Assembly (NCBI GenBank): GCA_030646595.1
Contig: JAUSKS010000213.1
Coordinates: forward strand, 1 to 18,184
Direction of reading: 5' to 3'
Length of the DNA: 18,184 bases
DNA from: Gallionellaceae bacterium
GTDB lineage: Bacteria > Pseudomonadota > Gammaproteobacteria > Burkholderiales > Gallionellaceae
The notes beneath the pieces are model-generated. The model did no database searches. It was not told the DNA's origin and was given only the letters and a program-made list of their open reading frames with translations. Position numbers and translations under genes: made by a program. Positions 1 through 8,500 of the stretch are shown piece by piece. Each line of letters opens with the position of its first letter. Positions within the stretch are counted from its first letter, which is position 1.

Positions 1-125
1 AAACCATCTTGCAGATTGAAGCGCATCTGGTAGCCAAACACACTGAGTGTGCCTGTGCCAGTGCGGTCATTTTTCTGTGTGCCGTGGGTGAGCACATGTT
101 GCATTAAAGTTAGATAGGGGCGCAT
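1..125 (-). CDS. thyA: thymidylate synthase, 5' end only (partial, runs off window)
   Basis: Reading leftward from the ATG at 125-123, the first 41 codons encode an N-terminus typical of bacterial ThyA: it opens [10 protein letters not shown] and continues through [11 protein letters not shown] and [10 protein letters not shown], the folate/dUMP enzyme's conserved N-terminal region. The frame is open to the window edge, so the catalytic cysteine region is not visible. ThyA methylates dUMP to dTMP using methylenetetrahydrofolate in the cytoplasm. This copy may be the 5' end of the working gene; that needs sequence left of the window. No strong ribosome-binding site precedes the ATG. A second, truncated copy of the same 5' end lies at 703-909 with about 94% identity over the 125 shared bases. 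Family assignment is secure; completeness is unknown. Confidence 0.9.
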   Translation of the reverse strand, partial: MRPYLTLMQHVLTHGTQKNDRTGTGTLSVFGYQMRFNLQDG

Positions 126-149
126 GGGTATTTCAGGTGTATGCGGACA

Positions 150-190
150 GTTATATTTGCAGAGTTGCATGGCATTCGTGAGAATGCCAT
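150..190 (-). promoter_or_regulatory. strong hairpin and weak -10-like box in the thyA leader
   Basis: Positions 169-190 form a perfect 9-bp stem (ATGGCATTC / GAATGCCAT) closed by a four-base loop, between the protease stop at 246 and the thyA start at 125. There is no run of T on the downstream side of either strand, so it is not a standard intrinsic terminator. On the minus strand a TATAAC box (plus positions 155-150) lies just beyond the stem, with no convincing -35. It could be a transcript-end stabiliser for the protease mRNA or a leader structure for thyA. The hairpin is plainly visible; the promoter reading is weak. Confidence 0.4.
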
Positions 191-220
191 TGATACGTTG
201 CTACAAGAGCCATAGGCTGG

Positions 221-240
221 GCTCAGGCACGAAGCTGAGC
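221..240. other. short inverted repeat just after the protease stop codon
   Basis: Arms GCTCAG (221-226) and CTGAGC (235-240) are perfectly complementary with an 8-base loop, starting 5 bases beyond the stop of the clan AA protease gene. There is no T tract. It may protect the 3' end of the protease transcript or be incidental. Confidence 0.3.
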
Positions 241-245
241 AAGCG

Positions 246-635
246 TTACGCCAAACCTTTTGCCATTGACAGTGGTATGTTTGGGCTTAATGGATTTACG
301 CTCACGCGCAGCTTGGCTGGTTCAATAATCAGATCCATATCTTCCATCGGAATGGCACCAAGCAACACCTGGTTGCCCAACACCAGCGCACCAGTCACGC
401 ATTCACGGTTAAGCATTGAAATACGTACCGGCGAAACGTAATCTACGATATGTGACTTTCCATCCGCTGTTTGCACTTCGCGTTTTGCGCGTATTTTCAG
501 TTGTAGTTGCATGGCTATATGTTCTGGAATACACAAATTCATTGCACCAGTATCGACCACAGCGCAAGCGTTAATTTCCTCCAGATCGTCGCGCGCATCA
601 TTGGCCAATCTTAAGTCTGCATAGGTAATGCCCAT
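246..635 (-). CDS. clan AA (retropepsin-like) aspartic protease family protein
   Basis: A 129-aa protein with one Asp-Thr-Gly catalytic triplet at residues 28-30 in the context AVVDTGAMN, and near the C-terminus the block LLGAIPMEDMDLII (residues 91-104) typical of short bacterial retropepsin-like proteins. One DTG per chain implies an active site formed by a homodimer. No signal peptide or membrane segment is seen, so it should be cytoplasmic. A longer frame can start with TTG at 650, but that codon lies inside the GGAGG ribosome-binding site (plus 644-648). The ATG at 635, eight bases after this site, is the better start. The substrate is unknown. The gene sits alone between two copies of the thyA 5' end and points the same way as thyA. 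Related short families often carry only a 'clan AA aspartic protease' label, and I know no firm function for them. Confidence 0.85.
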   Translation of the reverse strand: MGITYADLRLANDARDDLEEINACAVVDTGAMNLCIPEHIAMQLQLKIRAKREVQTADGKSHIVDYVSPVRISMLNRECVTGALVLGNQVLLGAIPMEDMDLIIEPAKLRVSVNPLSPNIPLSMAKGLA

Positions 636-702
636 GTCTGTATCCTCCAAAGTGAGAGGCGAAGACTAAATGATTCTGAGGGTATTAGCAATTCATGGAT
701 TT

Positions 703-909
703 TTAAGCCTGAAGAAGATGTATAGTCCACAGCAGCTCATGGATGATGGATTTAAGGTGGCATTTTTTGGTGGTGACCAAGGGGAAACCATCTTGCAGAT
801 TGAAGCGCATCTGGTAACCAAACACGCTGAGTGTGCCGGTGCCAGTACGGTCATTTTTCTGTGTGCCGTGGGTGAGCACATATTGCATTAAAGCGAGATA
901 GGGGCGCAT
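703..909 (-). pseudogene. thyA: truncated thyA 5' fragment (relic copy)
   Basis: From the ATG at 909 leftward, 61 codons match ThyA closely, from [10 protein letters not shown] through [11 protein letters not shown] to IIHELLW. Homology stops abruptly after the tryptophan codon at 727-729, where ThyA would continue FLxGDTN. Seven unrelated codons and a stop at 703 follow. More than three quarters of the enzyme, including the active-site cysteine, is missing, so this cannot be a working thymidylate synthase. Over the shared 125 bases it differs from the copy at 1-125 at seven positions. The frame could extend upstream to 933, but that start is not supported by homology. It looks like the stump left when DNA carrying the protease and another thyA 5' end entered the gene, or a partial tandem duplication. 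Confidence 0.88.
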
Positions 910-973
910 GAGTGTTGCAGGCGAACAGGCCACCGTTATATATTTCCCTAAGAGATGAGTTTAGGATTTTAAA

Positions 974-3010
974 TCAATTTACCACATTGATGGAAAGACT
1001 GCTCACATTGTTCTTTGGAGTTCTAACTGTTACCGTAAGGCTGCCATTTGGGGTTGTATCCTGGCATCCAGTGGTAGGATCAACGGTGCCATCCCCCTTT
1101 ATGCCCACAGAGTAGTTATAGTCAGTCGCTAATGGATAGTTATTGGTGTCGTTAGGCACGGTAATACTTGAAGGTCCAACTATCGTTCCGTTATCAGCGG
1201 TAAAGGTGATGGTTGTCCCTACCGGCATGGAATTATTGTGCAAGTCTACTATTCGATAGTCGACTGTTTGGGTAGGTCCACAACCACCAACTGCCAAAGT
1301 GATGCTGGCAGGAGAAGCACTGATAGTGGCAAATGAGCCGGAAAGTATAATGACGTTGGAGGCGCGCACATGGATGGTTTTGGTCGAGCTACAGGTGCCG
1401 GCAGAACTGGTGCCCCCTGCGGCAGCTTCTCTGCACAGTACACCGTTGAAGCTACTGTCCGCAGCGTCATAAGCGCTATTGCTGTTGAAATCAATAAAGG
1501 TCTCGCTGGTTTGGCGAACACCATCTTCATTATCATCACGAAAAGCTTCTGGCATATCGGATGAAATGCTACCATTGCTGTCAACCAACTCAGTGGTACC
1601 GCTGAGGCTGTTAACCTTGCTGGCTAAACCGTCCCCATCGCGATCCAAAAAGCTTTCTTCGCCCACTGCATAAGCCAGCACGGTTACCCTGCCGTCCAAG
1701 GGTCTGGGTTGCTGGCTCGTGAAGGTAGAGCTGCATCCACCCGAACCGCCTGACGCGACGCAACTCGCGACCACATTGGCACCCTCGGTAGTAAAATTAA
1801 TTGCCGTGCCATCCGGCACCGGGTTATTGAAATGGTCGGCCAAGCGCACAGTTAGCGTGGTAGTGGTTCCATCATAGCCCCATCCTTCAATATTGGTCTC
1901 AGTTGCGGATAGGGAAAAACTGTCCTGATCGGGGATACCGGTGGTGATGGTTAACACATTGGATTGCGTATTAAGCGTAGTGCCGGCAGTAGCTCCGGGG
2001 GTTGAAGCCGTGACGCGCACCGGGGTGCTGACTGTACCAGCATTGACATTGGTCACCACCAGCCCATCGGGGCCAGAAGTTGCGGTAGCAGGAGTTGGGG
2101 TTAAAGTAATACCCCCCGTGGATGTACTCAAGGTAAAGGTAACAACTTTGCCGCCGATTGGAGAGCCTCCTACATCCACGACTTTGAAAGTGACTTGAGA
2201 AACCTCAACCCCGCCCGTACCCTGAAGAGAAATAGTGGTCGGGCTGGCTGAGATAAATTGAATCGAGCCAGCACTGGATGCGGCTACGGTAATGGTAGCT
2301 GATGAACTGATAGTACCTGTTGATGCAGTAACTAGGTCAGTACCGGCACAGTTAATATCTCGATAAGAAACCGTTGCTACGCCAGCTATGGTAGAGGCAG
2401 ATGGCGTTAATACGGCTTTGCCAGCGCTGGCGCAGGGAGAAGAAAAAGTAACCGTCTGCGGAGTAGTGACCAGTACGCCTGCACTAAATACGCTGACATC
2501 GACGCTGGTAGTGCCTAAAGCTGAGATGGATGCCGCGCCAAATGTGGGTGCTGACATGGTCAGACTGGGAACAGCGACAGCGCCTACAGTAAAACCAATC
2601 AAAGAAGAAACTGTTGTGCCAGCAACCTGAGCTGTGGCCGTAATATTAGTAGCCCCCCCCGCAGTGCCTACAGTAGCGGCCAGATTAATAGTGGCGACAC
2701 CAGATGAATTAGTTAACGCCGTACCGGTTGAGGGGCTCATGGTAGCCAAAGTAGCATCCGTAGCGAAGGTTACCACGACTCCGGAAACCAGTGCGCCAGC
2801 AGCGTCTCTTACTGTTGCAGTGGCTTGCGTGGGGAGTGTGGTAGAGGCAAGGGCTATTGTTAAAGTTGGTAGGGCTGTCGTAGTAGTGGTGGTTGACCCC
2901 GTGGTACCCGTCTGCGGCCCGCTACCGCAGCCTGTGAGAACTACCAGCATTGTCGCCAGGAGTAAGGCTGAAAATTTTGAAATCTGTTGGCTGAAGAAGA
3001 AATTCTGCAC
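974..3010 (-). CDS. secreted lipoprotein with bacterial Ig-like (Big_1-type) repeats
   Basis: A 678-aa protein. Residues 1-27 are a lipoprotein signal (hydrophobic core ALLLATMLVVL, lipobox LTGC with Cys28), followed by a Gly/Thr-rich linker including six consecutive threonines. About five beta-sandwich Ig-like units follow, near residues 47-145, 146-245, 248-356, 363-450 and 560-678, with the signature pattern of a conserved domain-start strand, 'G..V.FT', and a Gly-rich turn before 'AT'. Between units four and five, residues 452-525 carry acidic loops (DRDGDGLAS, DDNEDGVRQ, DFNSNSAYD) that look calcium-binding. Translation starts at GTG, 5 bases after a perfect AAGGAGG (plus 3016-3022). It is probably anchored to the outer membrane as an adhesin-like or structural surface protein; the partner is unknown. 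It lies downstream of ffh with a 155-bp gap and is probably transcribed separately. Confidence 0.82.
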   Translation of the reverse strand: MQNFFFSQQISKFSALLLATMLVVLTGCGSGPQTGTTGSTTTTTTALPTLTIALASTTLPTQATATVRDAAGALVSGVVVTFATDATLATMSPSTGTALTNSSGVATINLAATVGTAGGATNITATAQVAGTTVSSLIGFTVGAVAVPSLTMSAPTFGAASISALGTTSVDVSVFSAGVLVTTPQTVTFSSPCASAGKAVLTPSASTIAGVATVSYRDINCAGTDLVTASTGTISSSATITVAASSAGSIQFISASPTTISLQGTGGVEVSQVTFKVVDVGGSPIGGKVVTFTLSTSTGGITLTPTPATATSGPDGLVVTNVNAGTVSTPVRVTASTPGATAGTTLNTQSNVLTITTGIPDQDSFSLSATETNIEGWGYDGTTTTLTVRLADHFNNPVPDGTAINFTTEGANVVASCVASGGSGGCSSTFTSQQPRPLDGRVTVLAYAVGEESFLDRDGDGLASKVNSLSGTTELVDSNGSISSDMPEAFRDDNEDGVRQTSETFIDFNSNSAYDAADSSFNGVLCREAAAGGTSSAGTCSSTKTIHVRASNVIILSGSFATISASPASITLAVGGCGPTQTVDYRIVDLHNNSMPVGTTITFTADNGTIVGPSSITVPNDTNNYPLATDYNYSVGIKGDGTVDPTTGCQDTTPNGSLTVTVRTPKNNVSSLSINVVN

Positions 3011-3165
3011 ACGAGCCTCCTTGTGTTTGCGCTATACGCGCAGTGATAAAGCAATTGTTTGTGACGATACAACAATTATTTTATAAACACAACAGCTTAA
3101 CCAAGGTATTTAATGTTAAATATTTTTCGAACGAATAAATTCAAAATCCTGTTCTACTCGCAGTG
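3011..3165. other. AT-rich intergenic gap between ffh and the Ig-like lipoprotein gene
   Basis: This gap should hold the 3' end of the ffh transcript and the leader of the lipoprotein gene. It contains a perfect AT-rich palindrome at 3107-3122 (TATTTAA / TTAAATA, two-base loop) and a short GCGC..GCGC inverted repeat near 3030-3042 in the lipoprotein leader. I see no clear G/C-rich terminator and no confident -35/-10 pair. Confidence 0.5.
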
Positions 3166-4515
3166 TTAACGCATCCCCGGCAACATCCCCTTCATGCTGC
3201 GCATGGCTTTGGCCATGCCGCCCTTGCTGAACATTTTCATCATTTTTTGCATTTGTTCAAATTGGTTCAGCAATTGGTTGACGTGCATGACCTGCACCCC
3301 CGCACCCGTCGCAATGCGGCGTTTGCGCGAGGCTTTGATGAGTTCGGGGTGGGCGCGCTCTTTGGGAGTCATGGAATTGATGATGCCTTCGGTGCGGTTG
3401 ATGATGCGATCGTCCATTTTGGCACCCGCCGCCGCTTGGCTGAGTTGTGCGGGCAGTTTGTCCATCATCGCGGACATGCCACCCATCTTGCGCATTTGGG
3501 CGATTTGAGTTTTGAAATCGTTGAGGTCAAATCCGGAGCCACTTTTGAATTTTTTTGCCAGTTTCTCTGCTTCAGCTTGGTCTACTTCACGATGTGCTTC
3601 TTCGATTAGCGACAGCACATCACCCATGCCCAAGATGCGCGAGGCCATGCGTTCGGGGTGGAAGGATTCGAGGCCGTTAAGTTTTTCGCTCACGCCGACA
3701 AATTTGATCGGCTTGCCGGTGATGTGGTGTACCGACAGTGCCGCACCGCCGCGCGCATCACCATCCAACTTGGTCAGGATGATGCCGGTGAGCGGTAGCG
3801 CCTCACCGAAGGCTTTAGCCGTATTGACCGCATCCTGGCCGCTCATGGCATCCACTACAAATAAAGTTTCGATTGGTTTGAGCGCGGCATGCAGTTGCTG
3901 AATTTCTTCCATCATCGCAGTGTCAATTGCCAGGCGTCCGGCGGTGTCGACAATCAGCACATCGTGATGATGCTTGCGCGCAAAGTCCAGCGCCGCCAGC
4001 GCAATGTCGCGCGGTTTCTGGCTGAGGTCAGAAGCAAAAAAATCAATTTCCAGTTGCTGCGCCAGGGTGCGCAGTTGTTCGATGGCGGCAGGGCGATAGA
4101 TGTCGCAACTGACCAGCAGCACTTTCTTCTTCATCTGCTCGCGCAGCAGTTTAGCCAGCTTGCCGCTGGTGGTGGTTTTGCCCGTGCCCTGCAAGCCCGC
4201 CATCAACACCACAGCGGGCGGCACGGTGGTGAGGTTAAGCGCATCGTTGTGCGCACCCATGAGCCGGGTCAGCTCGCGATGCACAACGCCGATCAGCGCC
4301 TGGCCCGGTGTCAGGCTGCCGATTACTTCCTGGCCGAGCGCAGCCTGTTTCACCTGGGTGGTAAATTCCTTGACTACCGGCAAGGCAACGTCTGCTTCCA
4401 GCAAAGCCAGGCGCACTTCGCGCAAGGCGTCTTGAATATTGCTTTCGGATAGGCGCGCTTGTCCACGCAGGTTTTTTATGACGCCGGACAGGCGGTTGGT
4501 AAGATTGTCTAGCAT
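3166..4515 (-). CDS. ffh: signal recognition particle protein Ffh (SRP54)
   Basis: A 449-aa GTPase that binds 4.5S RNA and signal sequences of nascent membrane proteins, delivering ribosomes to FtsY at the inner membrane. The N domain covers about residues 1-90. The G domain shows the P-loop GLQGTGKTT (107-115), DIYRPAA (138-144), DTAGR (190-194) and TKLDGDARGG (248-257). The M domain, from about 300, is methionine-rich and includes the RNA-binding helix region RRIATGAGVQVMHVNQLL (399-416), ending in the flexible Met/Gly-rich tail GMLPGMR. Length is normal for the family. An AGGA ribosome-binding site lies a few bases before the ATG. It is divergent from ypjD, an arrangement also known in Escherichia coli. 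Nothing looks missing. Confidence 0.97.
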   Translation of the reverse strand: MLDNLTNRLSGVIKNLRGQARLSESNIQDALREVRLALLEADVALPVVKEFTTQVKQAALGQEVIGSLTPGQALIGVVHRELTRLMGAHNDALNLTTVPPAVVLMAGLQGTGKTTTSGKLAKLLREQMKKKVLLVSCDIYRPAAIEQLRTLAQQLEIDFFASDLSQKPRDIALAALDFARKHHHDVLIVDTAGRLAIDTAMMEEIQQLHAALKPIETLFVVDAMSGQDAVNTAKAFGEALPLTGIILTKLDGDARGGAALSVHHITGKPIKFVGVSEKLNGLESFHPERMASRILGMGDVLSLIEEAHREVDQAEAEKLAKKFKSGSGFDLNDFKTQIAQMRKMGGMSAMMDKLPAQLSQAAAGAKMDDRIINRTEGIINSMTPKERAHPELIKASRKRRIATGAGVQVMHVNQLLNQFEQMQKMMKMFSKGGMAKAMRSMKGMLPGMR

Positions 4516-4571
4516 GTTTTCCTGATGGCTATGGTGTAGAATCTGCGAAGTCTAAAACATTCCGACCAAAC

Positions 4572-5384
4572 ATGCCTAGCCTTCTCCTCTATTGGGTCAC
4601 TTTTTTTGCATACAGCGCGCTGGCGATTTATTTCTGGCGGGCGCAGGTGGCCGGGAGCGGGGAAGAGGTAAACCGCAGCATGGTGGGGCATCTTGCCTTG
4701 TTGCCGCTGGTATTGCACGCTTATTTGCTTTATGGAAATTTGTTCGGCGGCGGGGGGTTGAGTTTGGGGCTGGTGTCTGCGCTTTCCCTGATTCTGTGGC
4801 TGACCATGCTGGTGTATTGGGTAGCACGTTTCTTTTATCCTATCGGCAGTTTGCAAGCACTGGTGTTGCCACTCGCGGCAGTGGGGGCCTTGCTGCCTGC
4901 GCTGTTTCCTGCGGCTCATCCGCTATCGGGCAATACCTCCTTCGCGCTGGATGCGCACATCATGGCATCCATGCTGGCCTACAGCCTGTTTACCATCGCG
5001 GTGCTGCATGCGGGGTTGATGTCATTTGTGGAAAAGCGTTTGCATCACGCTTCGCTGCCTGCCGTGCTGCAAGGCTTGCCGCCGCTGTTGACCATGGAGA
5101 TTTTATTGTTTCGTATCATCGGCGTGGGGTTTGTATTGCTTACTTTGACGCTAGCTTCCGGCATGGTATTCGCCGAGCAGATATTCGGACGTCCTTTGCA
5201 GTTCAACCATAAAATACTGTTCGGCTTTATTTCCTGGGGTGTGTTTGGCGGCTTGCTGCTGGGCCATTACTATAAAGGCTGGCGCGGGCGCACCGCAGTG
5301 CGCTGGACCATGAGTGGCTTTGCCTTTTTGCTGCTGGCTTACCTAGGCAGCAAATTTGTATTGGAAGTTTTGCTGCATCGCTAG
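4572..5384 (+). CDS. ypjD: YpjD-family inner membrane protein (cytochrome c assembly/CcsA-like fold)
   Basis: A 270-aa polytopic membrane protein with about eight hydrophobic segments. It belongs to the CcsA/HemX-like cytochrome c assembly superfamily in its ffh-linked YpjD branch. Supporting blocks are DAHIMASMLAYSLFTIA (about residues 127-143), a Leu/Thr-rich helix ending in ASGMVFAEQ, and the C-terminal GHYYKGWRGRTAVRW, which parallels the GHYHEGWRGR block of the E. coli protein. The tryptophan-rich WGxxWxWD haem-handling motif of true CcsA is not present, so a direct role in cytochrome c haem ligation should not be assumed. It diverges from ffh across 56 bp, where I see no convincing promoter boxes, only a TAGAAT-like -10 near 4537. 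Its exact function is unsettled. Confidence 0.9.
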   Translation: MPSLLLYWVTFFAYSALAIYFWRAQVAGSGEEVNRSMVGHLALLPLVLHAYLLYGNLFGGGGLSLGLVSALSLILWLTMLVYWVARFFYPIGSLQALVLPLAAVGALLPALFPAAHPLSGNTSFALDAHIMASMLAYSLFTIAVLHAGLMSFVEKRLHHASLPAVLQGLPPLLTMEILLFRIIGVGFVLLTLTLASGMVFAEQIFGRPLQFNHKILFGFISWGVFGGLLLGHYYKGWRGRTAVRWTMSGFAFLLLAYLGSKFVLEVLLHR

Positions 5385-5401
5385 TTTATTCCTGCCTGCC
5401 C

Positions 5402-5418
5402 ACAGAATATTTTTCTGT
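5402..5418. other. small inverted repeat downstream of ypjD
   Basis: Perfect arms ACAGAA (5402-5407) and TTCTGT (5413-5418) flank a five-base AT loop, 17 bases past the ypjD stop. The stem is short and A/T-rich and has no following T run, so it is at best a weak transcript-end signal. The rest of the 136-bp gap up to 5520 shows no clear promoter. Confidence 0.3.
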
Positions 5419-5520
5419 ATGAATCTGCTGTAAGTCTACCAAACAGGTTTCTCTTCCTCCCTCTTGCGCTGTTGCTGGTGTTGCGTTAGCCTGAGTGCAA
5501 ATATTTAGGGGAGATGCTGC

Positions 5521-8500
5521 ATGAAAAAAAACAAAGTGCAATTTAATGCCATCATTTTTGGAGTCGGCTTGGTGGGCCTTTCTTGCGCCTATGCTGCCTT
5601 GGCTAAGGCGCAGATGGATGAAACGACGCAGGCGCAAGTGTATGCGGCCTACGGTAATCTTCCGCTGGTGTTCATGGAAAATCAGGGTCAAGTAGATCCA
5701 GACGTGGCTTTTTACGAACAAACGATAGCGCATACTGCTTATTTTTATCGATCAGGTATTACCTTAAATCTGCATGGCAGCAACAGCGTACAGCTGATTC
5801 CACTGGGGGCGAATAAAAATCCGGAAGTGGTCGGAGAACAAAAACTAACAGGGCAGGTTAATTATCTGGTGGGAAGTAACGCCCACAACTGGAAGACTCA
5901 TTTGCCCAGCTATGGAGCGGTGAGGTACAAAGATATTTACCCCGGCGTTGACTTGAAGTTGTATGGTAATAACCGCCAACTGGAATACGATTTTATACTT
6001 CAGCCGGGAGCAGACCCAGCTGTTCTGCAACTGGCGCTGGAAGGCATACAAGGCGCGAATATTCTGGCTAACGGGGACCTCGAACTGGACCTGGGTGAAC
6101 AAAAAATTATCAGCCAGCGACCCGTCATTTATCAAAACATCAATGGTCAGCGCGTTAAAATTTCCGGCCAATATAAATTATTGGCACAGAGCCATGTTAA
6201 TCATCCTGTTTATGGTTTTGATATAGGCGCATATGATAAAAGCCAGCCCCTGGTCATAGACCCTGTTTTGTCCTATAGCACGTTTCTGGGCGGTAAACGC
6301 CTGGAAATTGGCTATGCGATTGCGGTAGATGAGCTGGGCTATGCGTATGTGGCAGGGCGCACTCAATCGGAAAGCACTCTGGATGTCAAAGCGCCGGACA
6401 AGCTTCCCGATTTTCCGGTGACATCGGGTGTGGTGCAAACACATCATAGCGATATAGGCGTACCTGTGCCTGATGGCATCATAAGCAAATTTAATCTGGA
6501 TGGCTCCGGGCTGATTTTTTCCACTTACCTGGGTGGAAGTAGTGATGCCAAATATAATCCAGTCACTAAGCCGGGTACGGTGAGTTATAACCAAAGCGGC
6601 ACAGATTCGATCACTGGCATTGCGCTGGATCGTGCTGGTAATGTGTATGTGGCTGGTTATACTTCATCCACCCGTTTTCCTGTGACTGCGGGTGCTTATC
6701 AAACAGTTTTGAATAATGCCGGGGGATGCAGTGGCCCGCCCTTTTATGTATGCGCCGATGCTTTTGTCGCCAAACTGAATCGCGATGGTTCGGCGCTGCT
6801 GTATGCCACGTATCTGGGTGGCTCAGGTTCCGAGCGTACCAATGGCATAGCCGTGGATAGTGCGGGCAATGCCTATATCACTGGCCATACATCATCCAAT
6901 AATTTCCCTACCACCCCAGGCGTTTTTCAGCAGGTGTCGAGCACAAAATGTTTGCCTGCATCGGGTGAGGATAATGCGTGTAAAGATGCGTTTGTAGCCA
7001 AATTAAATAGCTCAGGTTCGGCTTTGCTCTACTCCACTTTAATCGGTGGCAGTGATTTTGACCAAGCCAGGGGAATTGCGCTGGATTCCCGTAACAATGC
7101 ACATATTGCAGGCACCACGCGCTCCACTGATTTTCCTGTCAGCGAGCATGCCTATAAACGTGTGTATGGTAAGGGAGCCAATACTGCCTTTGTCAGCAAG
7201 TTCAATGAAAAAGGCAAGCTGGTCTATTCCACTTATCTGGGCGGCAACGAGGGGAGTGATGATGGCAATGGCATTGCTGTTGACCAAGCGGGTTATGCCT
7301 ATGTAGTGGGCACAACGAATGCTGGCGATTTTCCGCGCACAGCCGGGGTGTTTGAATCGAGACAACACAATGGAGTAGCAGACGCCTTTATAAGCAAGCT
7401 GAATATGGATGGTTCGGCCCTCGTGTATTCGGCTCTGTTGGGAGGCTCTGAAGCGGGTTCTGGTCAGCCCTATACTTATGGTCATGGCATTGTGCTGGAT
7501 GCTGCCAACAATGCTTATATTGTAGGTATAAGCAATGCCGCAGATTTTCCTTTGGTAAATGCAATCCAGCCTATCGTGATTGCCCCCGGTTCTTTTATTG
7601 CCAAAATTAATCCGACTGCGACCCAATTGTTATTTTCTACCCGTCATGCAGGCAGTAGTGGCCTGGCTATCGCAATTGATACCATGGGCAGTGTTTATTT
7701 CACCGGCAATACAGTCGCTGAAGCTATGCCCCTGGCTCATCATCTGCAAAATATAAATAGCGGAGGGGGAGATGCTTTTGTTGCCAAAATCAATCTCGAA
7801 GGGCCTGCTATCAAGCGCGTGAGCTTGAGCAATAGTGGCGCACAGCCGAATAAATACAGTAATTCAGCCAGTATCAGCGCCAATGGCCGTTATATCGCTT
7901 TTGCTTCCATCGCTACCAACCTGGTGAGTCACGACAGCAATGGCAAGCCGGATGTATTTGTACGCGACAGGTTGAGCAACAAGACGGTACGCGTCAGCGT
8001 TGGCAAAGGGGGCATACAAGGTAACGGGCCTTCCTATCATCCCAGTATCAGTGCCGATGGCCGCTATATTGCTTTTATTTCTGAGGCCAGCAATCTGGCA
8101 TCCAATAGTATCCGTGGAGCTTGGGGTATTTTTGTCCGCGACCGTGATCCGGACAATAATGGAATTTTCGATGAAGTCAGTGCCATCACCTATCGCATCG
8201 GTGTTGGCATCGCTGATCGCAATATTACCGGGCATGATTATCTACCCAATGTCAGTGGCGATGGCCATTATGTAGCCTTCATTTCCCCTGCCAGCAAGCT
8301 GGTGCCTGGTGATACCAATGGCGTAGCAGATATTTTTATATATGACTTGCAACGCGGCAAGTTAACGCGATTAGATGTGGTGCCTAAAGGTAGCCAGGCG
8401 AATGGCAATGTGTGGGAAGTCACGCTTAATTTGGATGGGCGTTATGTTGCTTTTGCCTCTGCTGCAAGCAACCTGGTTGCTAATGATGACAATGACACAG

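Noticed and set aside
703..933. A functional short ThyA-like peptide starting at 933
   Set aside because: The extra N-terminal residues have no counterpart in ThyA and the protein stops after 61 family residues without its active site, so it is treated as a relic.
1941..3086. Plus-strand open frames opposite the Ig-like lipoprotein gene (1941-2198, 2388-2630, 2634-3086)
   Set aside because: They are Val/Thr/Ala-rich mirror images of the low-complexity Thr/Ala/Val repeats on the minus strand, without ribosome-binding sites or recognisable domains. The minus-strand lipoprotein has a clear signal and start site.
3163..4452. Plus-strand open frames opposite ffh
   Set aside because: They overlap a complete, conserved ffh and their His/Leu- or Ser/Arg-rich translations show no family features.
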